DNA of 64,000 bases from Mycobacterium colombiense (GCF_001665835.1 NZ_LZSX01000077.1:1-64000), one strand, 5' to 3'. Shown: positions 8,243 through 20,194, counted from the stretch's first letter. Program-made: numbers and translations. The notes: generated from the letters alone by a model not told the origin.

Positions 8243-8386
8243 TCAGGCAGAGAGCGCGCGGCGACCCTTGCGGCGCCGACCGGACACGATCGCGCGTCCG
8301 GCACGAGTGCGCATCCGCAGGCGGAAACCATGCACGCGGGCACGGCGCCGGTTATTCGGCTGGAAGGTCCGCTTGCCCTTGGCCAC
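8243..8386 (-). CDS. rpmH: 50S ribosomal protein L34
   Basis: A 47-residue, very basic protein, MAKGKRTFQPNNRRRARVHG to the C-terminal RRALSA, the standard L34 length and sequence. The start is GTG with GAGGAGA eight bases upstream. It is the first gene of the minus-strand rpmH-rnpA-yidD-yidC-jag-gid-parA-parB run, divergent from dnaA. Confidence 0.97.
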   Translation of the reverse strand: MAKGKRTFQPNNRRRARVHGFRLRMRTRAGRAIVSGRRRKGRRALSA

Positions 8387-8985
8387 GACGTTCTCCTCGT
8401 TGTGTTGCCATCCGGCCGATCAGACGTTTCACATCGGGCTCGTCTGCGGTTCGACCGGAGGTGGTCTTGGTGCTGCTGGCCGGCGCGGTCCCCAGGTGGT
8501 TCAGGTCGCAGCCGTATCGCCGACTTTCGGGCGACTGTTTGAGGGTACTGACGAGGCTTCGCCTGGTCAAACCTGGCTTCCCGCAACGAACCCGCGCGCA
8601 GGCCTGGAGAAAGATTTCGGTTTCGGTCACACCCGCCACCGGCGTGGCTAGCATAACGAGCCGAAGCAGGCCCCACGTACCCTAAACGACCCGATTGGAA
8701 TGCAGCGGAACGGTTGGCAGCCGAACAGAAAACTGTTAGCTTCTGCGAAGTCGTTTTAGACTAAAGCAGCGCTCGACAACGAAGCGAGGATGGTGGATCG
8801 ACTAGCTGCCTAGACAACCTCTCGAGGTTCTCTTCCAGCGCGGAGATCGCGAGCCGTCGCCGGTAGGTTGTGGCTGGCCTACGATCATCCTGTCCACACC
8901 TGTGTATAACTATGTGGACAGTTGTTTTCTCGCCGGGCGTGGTGTACCTCGGGTCGGGACGTTCGAGAACCAGGGAGATGCGTCG
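8387..8985. promoter_or_regulatory. rpmH-dnaA divergent control region
   Basis: A 599-base gene-free stretch. Candidate -10 elements of the mycobacterial TANNNT type are TAGACT (8757-8762, towards dnaA) and, on the minus strand, TATGCT (8650-8655, towards rpmH). Neither has a convincing -35. An inverted pair of DnaA-box-like 9-mers lies just before the dnaA start. An open frame runs from a GTG at 8902 into dnaA, but no conserved residues precede the TTG start. No RNA gene was recognised here. Confidence 0.55.
8890..8921. promoter_or_regulatory. Inverted pair of DnaA-box-like sites before dnaA
   Basis: CTGTCCACA (8890-8898) and its inverse TGTGGACAG (8913-8921) flank TGTATAACTA. Each differs from TTGTCCACA only in the first base. 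The position, about 65 bases before the dnaA start, suggests DnaA autoregulation. This is inferred from sequence only. Confidence 0.6.
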
Positions 8986-10521
8986 TTGACCGATGACCCC
9001 GGTTCCAGTTTCACAACAGTGTGGAATGCGGTCGTTTCCGAACTCAACGGAGAACCCACCGCAGACGGCCTGGCCGCCAACCGCACGACTCTGGTCACTC
9101 CCCTCACCCCCCAGCAACGAGCGTGGCTGAATCTGGTTCGCCCGCTGACGATCGTCGAGGGATTTGCTCTGCTGTCGGTGCCGAGCAGTTTTGTCCAAAA
9201 CGAGATCGAACGACATCTGCGGGCCCCCATCACCGATGCGCTGAGCCGCCGGCTCGGGCAGCAGATCCAGCTGGGCGTCCGCATCGCTCCCCCACCCGAC
9301 GACGTCGATGATGCGCTCATCCCGTCGGCGGAACCGTTCCCCGGATCGAACCCGTCCTTCCCCGCTGACGGCGCGGCCGTCGAGACCGAGGAAGCCTTCG
9401 AAAACAGCGAGACCGTCAGCGACAACCAGCCGGGCTGGCCCAACTACTTCACCGAGCGGCCACACGCCATCGATCCGGCCGTCGCCGCCGGAACGAGCCT
9501 CAACCGTCGCTACACCTTCGACACTTTTGTCATCGGCGCCTCCAACCGGTTCGCCCACGCCGCCGCCCTGGCCATCGCCGAAGCGCCGGCCCGGGCTTAC
9601 AACCCGTTGTTCATCTGGGGTGAGTCCGGTCTGGGCAAGACCCACCTGCTGCACGCCGCCGGCAATTACGCGCAGCGGCTCTTCCCCGGGATGCGAGTCA
9701 AGTACGTCTCCACCGAGGAATTCACCAACGACTTCATCAACTCGCTTCGCGACGACCGCAAGGTCGCGTTCAAGCGCAGCTATCGCGACGTCGACGTGCT
9801 GCTGGTCGATGACATCCAGTTCATCGAGGGCAAGGAAGGTATCCAGGAAGAGTTCTTCCACACCTTCAACACCCTGCATAACGCCAACAAGCAGATCGTC
9901 ATCTCGTCGGACCGGCCACCCAAACAGCTGGCCACCCTGGAAGACCGGCTCAGGACCCGGTTCGAGTGGGGCCTGATCACCGATGTGCAGCCCCCGGAGC
10001 TGGAAACCCGCATCGCCATTTTGCGTAAGAAAGCGCAGATGGAGCGGCTCGCAGTCCCCGACGACGTCCTCGAGCTGATCGCCAGCAGCATCGAACGCAA
10101 CATCCGTGAACTCGAGGGCGCCCTGATCCGCGTGACCGCGTTCGCCTCCCTGAACAAAACGCCGATCGACAAGGCCCTGGCCGAAATTGTGTTGCGTGAT
10201 CTGATCGCCGATGCGAGCACCATGCAGATCAGCGCGGCAACCATCATGGCGGCCACCGCCGAATACTTCGACACCACCGTGGAAGAGCTCCGCGGACCCG
10301 GCAAGACCCGGGCGCTGGCCCAGTCGCGCCAGATCGCCATGTATCTGTGCCGCGAGCTCACCGATCTCTCACTGCCAAAGATCGGGCAGGCATTCGGCCG
10401 TGATCACACCACGGTCATGTATGCGCAGCGCAAGATCTTGTCCGAGATGGCCGAGCGGCGTGAGGTTTTTGACCACGTCAAGGAGCTCACCACTCGCATC
10501 CGTCAGCGCTCCAAGCGCTGA
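8986..10521 (+). CDS. dnaA: Chromosomal replication initiator DnaA
   Basis: 511 residues from a TTG start (MTDDPGSSFTTVWNAVV), with AGGGAG eight bases upstream. Domain I is about 1-100 and a variable acidic linker about 101-170. Domain III is an AAA+ ATPase with Walker A GESGLGKT (212-219), Walker B LLVDDIQF and arginine-finger region RLRTRFEWGL. The C-terminal domain IV carries the DNA-binding signature GRDHTTVMYAQRKI. It binds DnaA boxes at oriC and opens the origin. It is followed directly by oriC and dnaN. Confidence 0.98.
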   Translation: MTDDPGSSFTTVWNAVVSELNGEPTADGLAANRTTLVTPLTPQQRAWLNLVRPLTIVEGFALLSVPSSFVQNEIERHLRAPITDALSRRLGQQIQLGVRIAPPPDDVDDALIPSAEPFPGSNPSFPADGAAVETEEAFENSETVSDNQPGWPNYFTERPHAIDPAVAAGTSLNRRYTFDTFVIGASNRFAHAAALAIAEAPARAYNPLFIWGESGLGKTHLLHAAGNYAQRLFPGMRVKYVSTEEFTNDFINSLRDDRKVAFKRSYRDVDVLLVDDIQFIEGKEGIQEEFFHTFNTLHNANKQIVISSDRPPKQLATLEDRLRTRFEWGLITDVQPPELETRIAILRKKAQMERLAVPDDVLELIASSIERNIRELEGALIRVTAFASLNKTPIDKALAEIVLRDLIADASTMQISAATIMAATAEYFDTTVEELRGPGKTRALAQSRQIAMYLCRELTDLSLPKIGQAFGRDHTTVMYAQRKILSEMAERREVFDHVKELTTRIRQRSKR

Positions 10522-11088
10522 GTTCGCCGCTCCCCCAACGCTGCCGGCACCGATTTTCGTGCTTTCGCTGCCCGCGTTTGTAATTTTTTCCGAGAAACTT
10601 CACGCCCGTCTGTCACATCCGCCACACCGAGGGCATGTGCGCAGGGCTGTGCACAACGCAATTAAACGCCGGTGTAGTAACAAGCCTTGCGTGCACAGCC
10701 GTCGTTCGTCCCCATCCGCCCAACATGTCACCCACAGGCGTTCGCGCCGCGATGCACAACCCGATCGTGGCGCTAGCTGCGCCGAGACGGTGCTGTCCCC
10801 AGAATGCACAGGCCTTAATACTGGTACTGAGATCTATTCATCGGTTCTTCTTTGAAATACAGGCTTGGGGACGCGCGGCGCACACCCGTCGCCTGACGCT
10901 TGGTCAGCTCGGGTTGTCGGCCTTTGCGATTAGCTTTCAAGATGGCGTCGGAGGATCTACGGTTGATCTTCGACTGCCGTTGCGTTCGTCGTTGGCATTA
11001 CGTGTCATCAACGTTCGCGGCGGAGCCCCGTGCTAGCGGGTGCGGCTAGCCAATGGATTCGAAAACGCTGGGTAGGTGAAGGGACGCT
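10522..11088. other. oriC: oriC, chromosomal replication origin
   Basis: A 567-base gene-free region between dnaA and dnaN, the mapped origin position in mycobacteria. It holds several imperfect DnaA-box candidates: TGTGCACAA at 10648-10656 is the best (one mismatch on the minus strand), with weaker CTGTCCCCA at 10793-10801 and repeated GCACA/CCACA cores at about 10618-10630, 10690-10697, 10731-10735 and 10752-10757. An A+T-rich stretch at about 10814-10862 is the likely unwinding element. A short poly-T run lies at 10584-10589. The dnaN ribosome site GAAGGGA is at the far end. Confidence 0.85.
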
Positions 11089-12288
11089 ATGGACGCGGCG
11101 ACGACAACGGCTGGCCTCAGCGACTTGAAATTTCGTTTGGTGCGGGAGTCTTTCGCAGACGCGGTGTCGTGGGTGGCGAAGAACCTGCCGTCCCGACCTG
11201 CGGTGCCGGTGCTTTCCGGTGTGCTGCTCGCGGGAACCGATGAGGGCCTGACGATCTCGGGATTCGACTACGAGGTTTCGGCCGAAGCACAAGTGGCAGC
11301 CGAAATAGCTTCTCCGGGAAGCGTTTTGGTGTCCGGCAGGTTGCTGTCCGACATCGTGCGGGCGCTGCCGAACAAGCCGATCGACTTCTACGTCGACGGT
11401 AACCGGGTGGCGCTGCACTGCGGAAACGCCAGGTTTTCGCTGCCGACGATGGCGGTTGAGGATTACCCGACGCTGCCGGCGCTGCCGGAAGAGACCGGGA
11501 CGCTGCCCGCCGACCTGTTCGCCGAGGCGATCAGCCAGGTTGCCATCGCGGCCGGCCGCGACGACACGTTGCCGATGCTGACCGGAATCAGGGTTGAGAT
11601 TTCGGGTGAAACGGTCGTTTTGGCCGCCACCGACAGGTTCCGCTTGGCGGTTCGCGAGCTGACCTGGTCGGCGGCCTCGCCCGACATCGAAGCCGCGGTT
11701 CTGGTCCCGGCCAAGACACTGGCCGAAGCCGCGCGGACGGGCGCCGACGGTTCCGAGGTCAGGCTGTCATTGGGTGCGGGGTCGGGCGTCGGCAAAGACG
11801 GATTGCTCGGCATCAGCGGTAACGGCAAGCGCAGCACCACACGTCTGCTCGACGCGGAATTCCCGAAGTTCCGTCAGCTGCTGCCGGCCGAGCACACGGC
11901 GGTCGCGACCATCAACGTCGCGGAGTTGACCGAGGCGATCAAGCTGGTGGCGCTGGTGGCCGACCGGGGCGCCCAGGTGCGGATGGAATTCAGCGAGGGA
12001 TCGCTGCGGCTGTCCGCGGGCGCCGATGATGTCGGCCGGGCCGAGGAGGACTTGGCGGTCGATTTCGTCGGCGAGCCACTGACGATCGCCTTCAACCCGA
12101 CGTATCTGACCGACGGGCTGGGATCGGTCCATTCCGAGCGGGTGTCGTTCGGCTTCACGACGCCGGGCAAGCCGGCGTTGCTGCGTCCGGCGTTGAACGA
12201 CGACAGCCACCCGACCGGCACGGGCCCCTACAGCGCCCTGCCGACCGATTACGTCTACCTGCTGATGCCCGTCCGGTTGCCTGGCTAG
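11089..12288 (+). CDS. dnaN: DNA polymerase III beta sliding clamp
   Basis: 399 residues covering the three clamp domains. Recognisable segments include SWVAKNLPSRPAVPVLSGV, SGRLLSDIVRALP, LLDAEFPKFRQLLP and the C-terminal YVYLLMPVRLPG that ends the partner-binding pocket. It encircles DNA and tethers polymerase and repair factors. GAAGGGA precedes the ATG. The stop is followed at once by the recF GTG with no spacer, so the two are co-transcribed. Confidence 0.98.
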   Translation: MDAATTTAGLSDLKFRLVRESFADAVSWVAKNLPSRPAVPVLSGVLLAGTDEGLTISGFDYEVSAEAQVAAEIASPGSVLVSGRLLSDIVRALPNKPIDFYVDGNRVALHCGNARFSLPTMAVEDYPTLPALPEETGTLPADLFAEAISQVAIAAGRDDTLPMLTGIRVEISGETVVLAATDRFRLAVRELTWSAASPDIEAAVLVPAKTLAEAARTGADGSEVRLSLGAGSGVGKDGLLGISGNGKRSTTRLLDAEFPKFRQLLPAEHTAVATINVAELTEAIKLVALVADRGAQVRMEFSEGSLRLSAGADDVGRAEEDLAVDFVGEPLTIAFNPTYLTDGLGSVHSERVSFGFTTPGKPALLRPALNDDSHPTGTGPYSALPTDYVYLLMPVRLPG

Positions 12289-13446
12289 GTGTACGTCCGG
12301 CATTTGGGACTGCGCGATTTCCGGTCCTGGGCACACGCCGACCTCGAACTGCAGCCTGGTCGGACGGTCTTCATCGGATCCAACGGGTTCGGGAAGACGA
12401 ATCTTCTTGAGGCGCTCTGGTATTCGAGCACCATGGGCTCGCATCGGGTGGGCACGGATGTGCCGTTGATCCGCGCCGGCGCCGACCGCGCGGTGGTTTC
12501 CACGATCGTGGTCAACGAAGGCAGGGAGTGCGCGGTCGATCTGGAAATCGCGGCCGGCCGGGCGAACAAGGCGCGGCTGAACCGCTCACCGGTGCGCAGT
12601 ACGCGCGAGGTGATCGGGGTCTTGCGCGCGGTGCTGTTTGCTCCCGAGGATCTGTCCTTGGTCCGCGGTGACCCGTCCGACCGGCGGCGTTACCTCGACG
12701 ATTTGGCGACGGTGCGCCGGCCGGCGGTGGCCGGGGTGCGCGCCGACTACGAAAAGGTCTTGCGGCAGCGCACGGCGTTGTTGAAATCCCTGTCCGGCGC
12801 CCGCTACCGCGGCGATGAGAGCGCTCTGGACACGTTAGACGTCTGGGACAGCCGTCTGGCCGAATACGGTGCCCAATTGATGGCGGTCCGTATCGATCTG
12901 GTGAACCAGTTGGTACCGGAGGTCGAGAAGGCCTATCAGCTGCTGGCGCCGGGATCGCGCGTCGCCTCCATCGGTTATCGATCCAGCCTGGGTGCCGAGG
13001 CGGCAGCGGATATCGCCGGTGCCGACCGCGAGTTTCTGGAAGCCGCCTTGCTGGCGGCATTGTCGGCGCGCCGCGACGCGGAGCTGGAACGCGGCATGTG
13101 CCTCGTCGGCCCGCACCGCGACGACCTGGAATTGCGGCTCGGCGACCAGCCCGCGAAAGGCTTTGCCAGCCACGGGGAATCGTGGTCGTTCGCGTTGTCG
13201 CTGCGGTTGGCCGCTTACGAATTGCTGCGGGCCGAAGAAAGCGACCCCGTGTTGTTGCTCGACGACGTGTTCGCCGAACTCGACGCGGCGCGGCGCCGGG
13301 CACTGGCCACGGTGGCCGAATCGGCCGAACAGGTGTTGGTCACCGCGGCGGTTCTCGAAGACATCCCGGCGGGCTGGGAGGCTCGGCAGCTGTACGTCGA
13401 CTTACGGGACAGCGACTCGGGACGGATATCGGAGATGCGCTCGTGA
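12289..13446 (+). CDS. recF: DNA recombination and repair protein RecF
   Basis: 385 residues of the SMC-like ABC ATPase family. Walker A is GSNGFGKT (30-37), the signature region is GESWSFALSLRLA and Walker B is VLLLDDVFAELD. With RecO and RecR it loads RecA at single-strand gaps. The start is GTG adjacent to the dnaN stop. The stop overlaps the next gene's GTG (GTGA). This gene order is standard for actinobacterial origins. Confidence 0.97.
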   Translation: MYVRHLGLRDFRSWAHADLELQPGRTVFIGSNGFGKTNLLEALWYSSTMGSHRVGTDVPLIRAGADRAVVSTIVVNEGRECAVDLEIAAGRANKARLNRSPVRSTREVIGVLRAVLFAPEDLSLVRGDPSDRRRYLDDLATVRRPAVAGVRADYEKVLRQRTALLKSLSGARYRGDESALDTLDVWDSRLAEYGAQLMAVRIDLVNQLVPEVEKAYQLLAPGSRVASIGYRSSLGAEAAADIAGADREFLEAALLAALSARRDAELERGMCLVGPHRDDLELRLGDQPAKGFASHGESWSFALSLRLAAYELLRAEESDPVLLLDDVFAELDAARRRALATVAESAEQVLVTAAVLEDIPAGWEARQLYVDLRDSDSGRISEMRS

Positions 13447-14000
13447 CCGGCACGGATGAGGGAGCGCGTCCCACCGAGCCGTTGAGTGCGCTGAGTGGGA
13501 TCGACCTGGTGCGTCGCACCCTCGAGGAGGCGCGTGCCGCCGCGCGCGCTCAGGGAAAAGACGCCGGCCGCGGCCGCGCGGCCGCCCCCGCCCCCCGCCG
13601 GGTGGCGGGCGGGCGGCGCAGCTGGTCGGGGCCAGGACCCGATGTTCGCGACCCCCAACCGCTGGGCAGCCTTGCGCGCGATCTGGCGAAAAGACGGGGC
13701 TGGTCGGCGCAAGTCGCCGAGGGCACCGTGCTGGGCAACTGGGCGACCGTCGTCGGACATCAGATCGCCGACCATGCGACGCCGACCGCCCTCAATGATG
13801 GTGTGCTCAACGTGGTCGCCGAATCGACGGCCTGGGCCACCCAGTTGCGGATGATTCAGTCGCAGTTACTGGCCAAGATCGCCGCCGCCGTCGGCAACGG
13901 GGTGGTGACGTCGTTGAAAATCACCGGCCCTGCCGCGCCGTCGTGGCGCAAAGGGCCGCGTCATATCGCTGGAAGAGGCCCGCGCGATACCTACGGTTAG
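13443..14000 (+). CDS. dciA: DciA-like DUF721 protein (Rv0004-like)
   Basis: 185 residues. A basic, Ala/Arg/Gly-rich N-terminal half is followed by the DUF721 domain: LARDLAKRRGWSAQVAEG, then NWATVVGHQIADHATPTAL and the ESTAWATQLRMIQSQLL helix. DciA proteins replace DnaC as the loader or partner of DnaB helicase in most bacteria, and the mycobacterial member has been shown to bind DnaB. The start GTG overlaps the recF stop. A longer open frame through recF is a shadow. Confidence 0.92.
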   Translation: MTGTDEGARPTEPLSALSGIDLVRRTLEEARAAARAQGKDAGRGRAAAPAPRRVAGGRRSWSGPGPDVRDPQPLGSLARDLAKRRGWSAQVAEGTVLGNWATVVGHQIADHATPTALNDGVLNVVAESTAWATQLRMIQSQLLAKIAAAVGNGVVTSLKITGPAAPSWRKGPRHIAGRGPRDTYG

Positions 14001-14256
14001 GGAGTTTGACGGCATCCGCGGATCCCCGGACGGGGGTTCGTCCACACGCCCCTGAAATCGGCCAGAACGACGCGGATGCCCTCGACGCACGTCGGGACGC
14101 GGCAAGAATAAAAAAATCGTGCGCACGGCGCGGTTAGCTGGGCAGAAACGCGGCTAGAAAATCGGTGCGGACGGCTGATCACGCTAGACTGGCAGGATGC
14201 GACTGTTGCGGTGACTGGAACCGCCCGCATGAAACCCCAAGGAGAGCATTCCGACC
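14001..14256 (+). promoter_or_regulatory. gyrBA promoter region
   Basis: 256 bases without a gene. TAGACT at 14185-14190 fits a TANNNT -10 element about 65 bases before gyrB; no clear -35 was found. AAGGAG lies 12 bases before the gyrB GTG. No hairpin terminator for the dnaN-dciA run was recognised. Confidence 0.45.
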
Positions 14257-16290
14257 GTGGCTGCCCAGAAGAAGAAGGCGCAAAACGAATACGGCGCCTC
14301 AGCGATCACCGTGCTCGAAGGCCTCGAGGCCGTCCGCAAACGCCCCGGTATGTACATCGGGTCCACCGGTGAGCGTGGCCTGCACCACCTCATCTGGGAG
14401 GTGGTTGACAACTCGGTCGACGAGGCGATGGCCGGCTACGCCGACAAGGTGGACGTCCGCATTCTCGACGACGGCAGCGTCGAGGTCTCCGATAACGGCC
14501 GCGGCATCCCGGTGGCGATGCACGCGACCGGCGCCCCCACCGTCGACGTCGTGATGACGCAGCTGCACGCGGGCGGCAAGTTCGGCGGTGAGAACAGTGG
14601 CTACAACGTCAGCGGCGGTCTGCACGGCGTCGGTGTGTCGGTGGTCAACGCGCTGTCAAAGCGGCTCGAGGTGGACATTGCCCGCGACGGCCACGAGTGG
14701 TCGCAGTACTACGACCGTGCCGTGCCCGGAACCCTCAAACAAGGCGAGGCCACCAAGCGGACCGGAACCACGATCAGATTCTGGGCCGACTCCGACATCT
14801 TCGAGACCACCGACTACGACTTCGAGACGGTGGCGCGCCGGCTGCAGGAAATGGCGTTTCTCAACAAGGGTTTGACGATCAACCTCACCGACGAGCGGGT
14901 GACCAAGGAGGAGATAGTCGACGAGGTCGTCAGCGACACCGCCGAAGCTCCCAAGTCGGCACAGGAGAAGGCCGCGGAATCTACTGCGCCGCACAAGGTT
15001 AAGCACCGCACCTTCCACTACCCCGGTGGCCTCGTCGACTTCGTCAAGCACATCAACCGCACCAAGAGCCCGATCCAGCAGAGCATCATCGACTTCGACG
15101 GCAAGGGTCCGGGACACGAGGTTGAAATTGCGATGCAGTGGAACGGCGGCTACTCGGAATCGGTGCACACCTTCGCCAACACCATCAACACGCACGAAGG
15201 TGGTACCCACGAAGAGGGCTTCCGCAGCGCGCTGACGACCGTGGTCAACAAGTACGCCAAAGACAAGAAGCTGCTCAAAGAGAAAGACGCCAACCTCACC
15301 GGCGATGACATCCGCGAAGGGCTGGCCGCGGTGATCTCGGTCAAGGTCAGCGAACCGCAGTTCGAGGGCCAGACCAAGACCAAGCTCGGCAACACCGAAG
15401 TCAAGTCGTTCGTGCAGAAGGTCTGCAATGAGCAACTGACACACTGGTTTGAGGCCAACCCATCCGAAGCCAAGACAGTTGTCAACAAGGCGGTGTCGTC
15501 GGCGCAGGCCCGCATCGCAGCGCGAAAGGCGCGAGAGTTGGTGCGCCGCAAGAGTGCTACCGACCTCGGCGGGCTGCCCGGAAAGCTCGCCGACTGCCGC
15601 TCCACCGACCCGCGTAAGTCGGAACTGTATGTGGTGGAGGGCGACTCGGCCGGCGGCTCGGCCAAGAGCGGCCGCGACTCGATGTTCCAGGCGATCCTGC
15701 CGCTGCGCGGCAAGATCATCAACGTCGAAAAGGCCCGTATCGACCGGGTTTTGAAGAACACCGAAGTCCAGGCGATCATCACCGCCCTGGGCACCGGCAT
15801 CCACGACGAATTCGACCTCACCAAGCTGCGCTATCACAAGATCGTGCTGATGGCCGACGCGGACGTTGACGGCCAACACATCTCGACATTGTTGTTGACG
15901 CTGCTGTTCCGGTTCATGCGGCCGCTGATCGAGAACGGGCACGTGTTTTTGGCGCAGCCGCCGCTGTACAAGCTGAAGTGGCAGCGCACCGAGCCCGAAT
16001 TCGCCTACTCAGACCGTGAGCGCGACGGCTTGCTGGAGGCGGGCCAGAAGGCGGGCAAGAAGATCAACAAGGACGACGGGATCCAGCGCTACAAGGGTCT
16101 CGGTGAGATGGATGCCAAGGAATTGTGGGAAACCACAATGGATCCCACCGTCCGGGTGCTGCGCCAAGTCACGCTCGACGACGCCGCGGCCGCCGACGAA
16201 CTGTTCTCCATCCTGATGGGCGAGGACGTCGACGCGCGCCGCAGCTTCATCACCCGCAATGCCAAGGACGTTCGCTTCCTGGACGTCTGA
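14257..16290 (+). CDS. gyrB: DNA gyrase subunit B
   Basis: 677 residues. The GHKL ATPase domain has VVDNSVDEAMAGY, DNGRGIPV and GLHGVGVSVVNALS. The TOPRIM domain has VEGDSAGGSAKSGRD and the metal-binding DADVDGQHI. The C-terminal GyrA-interacting tail ends NAKDVRFLDV. With GyrA it introduces negative supercoils using ATP. The start is GTG. No intein or insertion is seen. gyrA follows after 43 bases, as expected for a gyrBA operon. Confidence 0.98.
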   Translation: MAAQKKKAQNEYGASAITVLEGLEAVRKRPGMYIGSTGERGLHHLIWEVVDNSVDEAMAGYADKVDVRILDDGSVEVSDNGRGIPVAMHATGAPTVDVVMTQLHAGGKFGGENSGYNVSGGLHGVGVSVVNALSKRLEVDIARDGHEWSQYYDRAVPGTLKQGEATKRTGTTIRFWADSDIFETTDYDFETVARRLQEMAFLNKGLTINLTDERVTKEEIVDEVVSDTAEAPKSAQEKAAESTAPHKVKHRTFHYPGGLVDFVKHINRTKSPIQQSIIDFDGKGPGHEVEIAMQWNGGYSESVHTFANTINTHEGGTHEEGFRSALTTVVNKYAKDKKLLKEKDANLTGDDIREGLAAVISVKVSEPQFEGQTKTKLGNTEVKSFVQKVCNEQLTHWFEANPSEAKTVVNKAVSSAQARIAARKARELVRRKSATDLGGLPGKLADCRSTDPRKSELYVVEGDSAGGSAKSGRDSMFQAILPLRGKIINVEKARIDRVLKNTEVQAIITALGTGIHDEFDLTKLRYHKIVLMADADVDGQHISTLLLTLLFRFMRPLIENGHVFLAQPPLYKLKWQRTEPEFAYSDRERDGLLEAGQKAGKKINKDDGIQRYKGLGEMDAKELWETTMDPTVRVLRQVTLDDAAAADELFSILMGEDVDARRSFITRNAKDVRFLDV

Positions 16291-16333
16291 GCGATCAGAC
16301 CCGGCCCACCGTTGACCAACCAACGAGGAATAC

Positions 16334-18853
<2,520 letters not shown>

Positions 18854-18942
18854 TCGGTACCGAGCCACTAGACTCAGCCCGACCAGACATAATGCGACTG
18901 CCACCGCGTGGGCGGCCAGGGTAGGAGACCTAAGGAGTCGGG

Positions 18943-19824
18943 GTGACCTCACCGAACGATCCGGGCACGCCCAATAAGGGGGACGGCCCCAACGGGGAAG
19001 GTTCGGTCGAGCGTGCCGGCGTGCGCCGCGCAGCGCCGCCCGCACAGGGTGGCCGCAGCCAAGAGGGCGGGGATGGACCGCCCTGGCAGCGCGGCGGCGC
19101 CCGGCCCCAGCACCCGGGACCTCGACAGAGCGAGCCGCCCACCGAGAAGCGGCCATCCGGCCAGGCCGGCGGCGTCGAAGCCCGGCTGAACCGCTTCATC
19201 TCCGGCACCGCGGCACCGGGCGCCCCGTCGCATGCCAAAGAGCCGGAGCCCGCGCGCGGTGAGGCATCGACGGCCGAGACCTATGCCAGCGAGCTACCGG
19301 ATCTGTCCGGCCCCGTGCCGCGCGGCCCGCACCGCAAGCCCGCCCCCGAGCGGCCCGCGGAGTCCGCGAGTCCGTCGGGAGGCGGACGTCCGGCCACCGC
19401 CGAAAACCGGGAGAGCCGGGAGAACCGCGACAACCGGGTGCAGGTGTCGCGGCGGACGCGCGGGCCGGTGCGCGCCAGCATGCAGATCCGCCGTATCGAC
19501 CCCTGGAGCACGCTGAAGGTATCGCTGCTGCTCTCGGTGGCGTTGTTCTTCGTGTGGATGATCGCCGTCGCGTTTCTCTACCTGGTGCTCGGCGGCATGG
19601 GTGTGTGGTCGAAGTTGAACAGCAACGTCGGCGACTTGCTGAACAACACCAGCGGCAGCAGCGGCGAACTTGTGTCCAGCGGCACGATTTTCGGCGGCGC
19701 CGTCCTGATCGGCTTGGTCAACATCGTGCTGTTGACCGCGATGGCCACCATCGCCGCGTTCGTTTACAACCTGACGACCGATCTGATCGGCGGCGTCGAG
19801 GTCACGCTGGCGGACCGCGACTAG
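18943..19824 (+). CDS. DUF3566 membrane protein (Rv0007-like)
   Basis: 293 residues from a GTG with AAGGAG five bases upstream. The first ~165 residues are disordered and rich in Gly, Pro, Arg and Glu. The C-terminal DUF3566 domain starts ASMQIRRIDPWSTLKVSLLL and has two membrane segments (about 180-210 and 240-270), ending in a conserved short cytoplasmic tail. The function is not established; it follows gyrA throughout mycobacteria and related actinobacteria. The 89-base gap to gyrA permits read-through from the gyrase operon. Confidence 0.9.
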   Translation: MTSPNDPGTPNKGDGPNGEGSVERAGVRRAAPPAQGGRSQEGGDGPPWQRGGARPQHPGPRQSEPPTEKRPSGQAGGVEARLNRFISGTAAPGAPSHAKEPEPARGEASTAETYASELPDLSGPVPRGPHRKPAPERPAESASPSGGGRPATAENRESRENRDNRVQVSRRTRGPVRASMQIRRIDPWSTLKVSLLLSVALFFVWMIAVAFLYLVLGGMGVWSKLNSNVGDLLNNTSGSSGELVSSGTIFGGAVLIGLVNIVLLTAMATIAAFVYNLTTDLIGGVEVTLADRD

Positions 19825-19841
19825 CAGTGGATGGTGCACTT

Positions 19842-19871
19842 TTGGGAGTAGGGCGGGGATTGCGGTAATCT
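19842..19871 (+). promoter_or_regulatory. Probable tRNA-Ile promoter
   Basis: TTGGGA (19842-19847) and TAATCT (19866-19871) are 18 bases apart and fit -35/-10 elements. The predicted transcript start is about 18 bases before the mature tRNA. Confidence 0.5.
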
Positions 19872-19895
19872 CGTCGCTCGGCCGTACGCGAGTAC

Positions 19896-19969
19896 GGGCC
19901 TATAGCTCAGGCGGTTAGAGCGCTTCGCTGATAACGAAGAGGTCGGAGGTTCGAGTCCTCCTAGGCCCA
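19896..19969 (+). tRNA. ileT: tRNA-Ile (GAT)
   Basis: A 74-nt cloverleaf: acceptor GGGCCTA pairs with TAGGCCC, then discriminator A. Anticodon GAT is at 19930-19932 in a CTGATAA loop, and the T arm is GGTTCGAGTCC. The 3' CCA is not encoded (CAA follows). Confidence 0.98.
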
Positions 19970-19974
19970 CAACC

Positions 19975-20127
19975 ATGTGCCCGTCAAGACGTTGCGTAAG
20001 GCTCGCACTGCCACTGGGACTCATCGCCGTATTGGCAGCGGTGGCGTGGTCACGACGTGGAGTCGAGGTCTGGCACCTGGCTGTGGATGACCAAGGTCAG
20101 CCACCCAGTCACGATGAGGGGCCTTAG
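19975..20127 (+). CDS. Candidate 50-residue membrane peptide between tRNA genes
   Basis: A small open frame with an ATG five bases after tRNA-Ile and a stop ten bases inside tRNA-Ala. The product has a basic N-terminus, one hydrophobic span (LALPLGLIAVLAAVAW) and then EVWHLAVDDQGQ. This resembles the layout of the tiny actinobacterial DLW-39 family (one membrane segment followed by an acidic-Trp motif), which occurs near these tRNA genes. The motif here is divergent, there is no ribosome-binding site, and the overlap with tRNA-Ala argues for caution. Confidence 0.35.
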   Translation: MCPSRRCVRLALPLGLIAVLAAVAWSRRGVEVWHLAVDDQGQPPSHDEGP

Positions 20128-20190
20128 CTCAGTTGGTAGAGCACCGCCTTTGCAAGGCGGGTGTCAGGGGTTCGATTCCCCTAGGCTCCA
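20118..20190 (+). tRNA. alaT: tRNA-Ala (TGC)
   Basis: A 73-nt cloverleaf: acceptor GGGGCCT pairs with AGGCTCC (one G-U), then discriminator A. Anticodon TGC is at 20151-20153, D arm AGCTCAGTTGGTAGAGC, T arm GGTTCGATTCC. The 3' CCA is not encoded. Confidence 0.98.
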
Positions 20191-20194
20191 CAAG

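Noticed and set aside
8902..8985. Longer DnaA from a GTG at 8902
   Set aside because: The added residues are not conserved and cover the DnaA-box-like pair; the TTG at 8986 has a ribosome site and the expected MTDDPG start.
14656..15942. 428-codon minus-strand frame
   Set aside because: Antisense to gyrB with no recognisable protein features.
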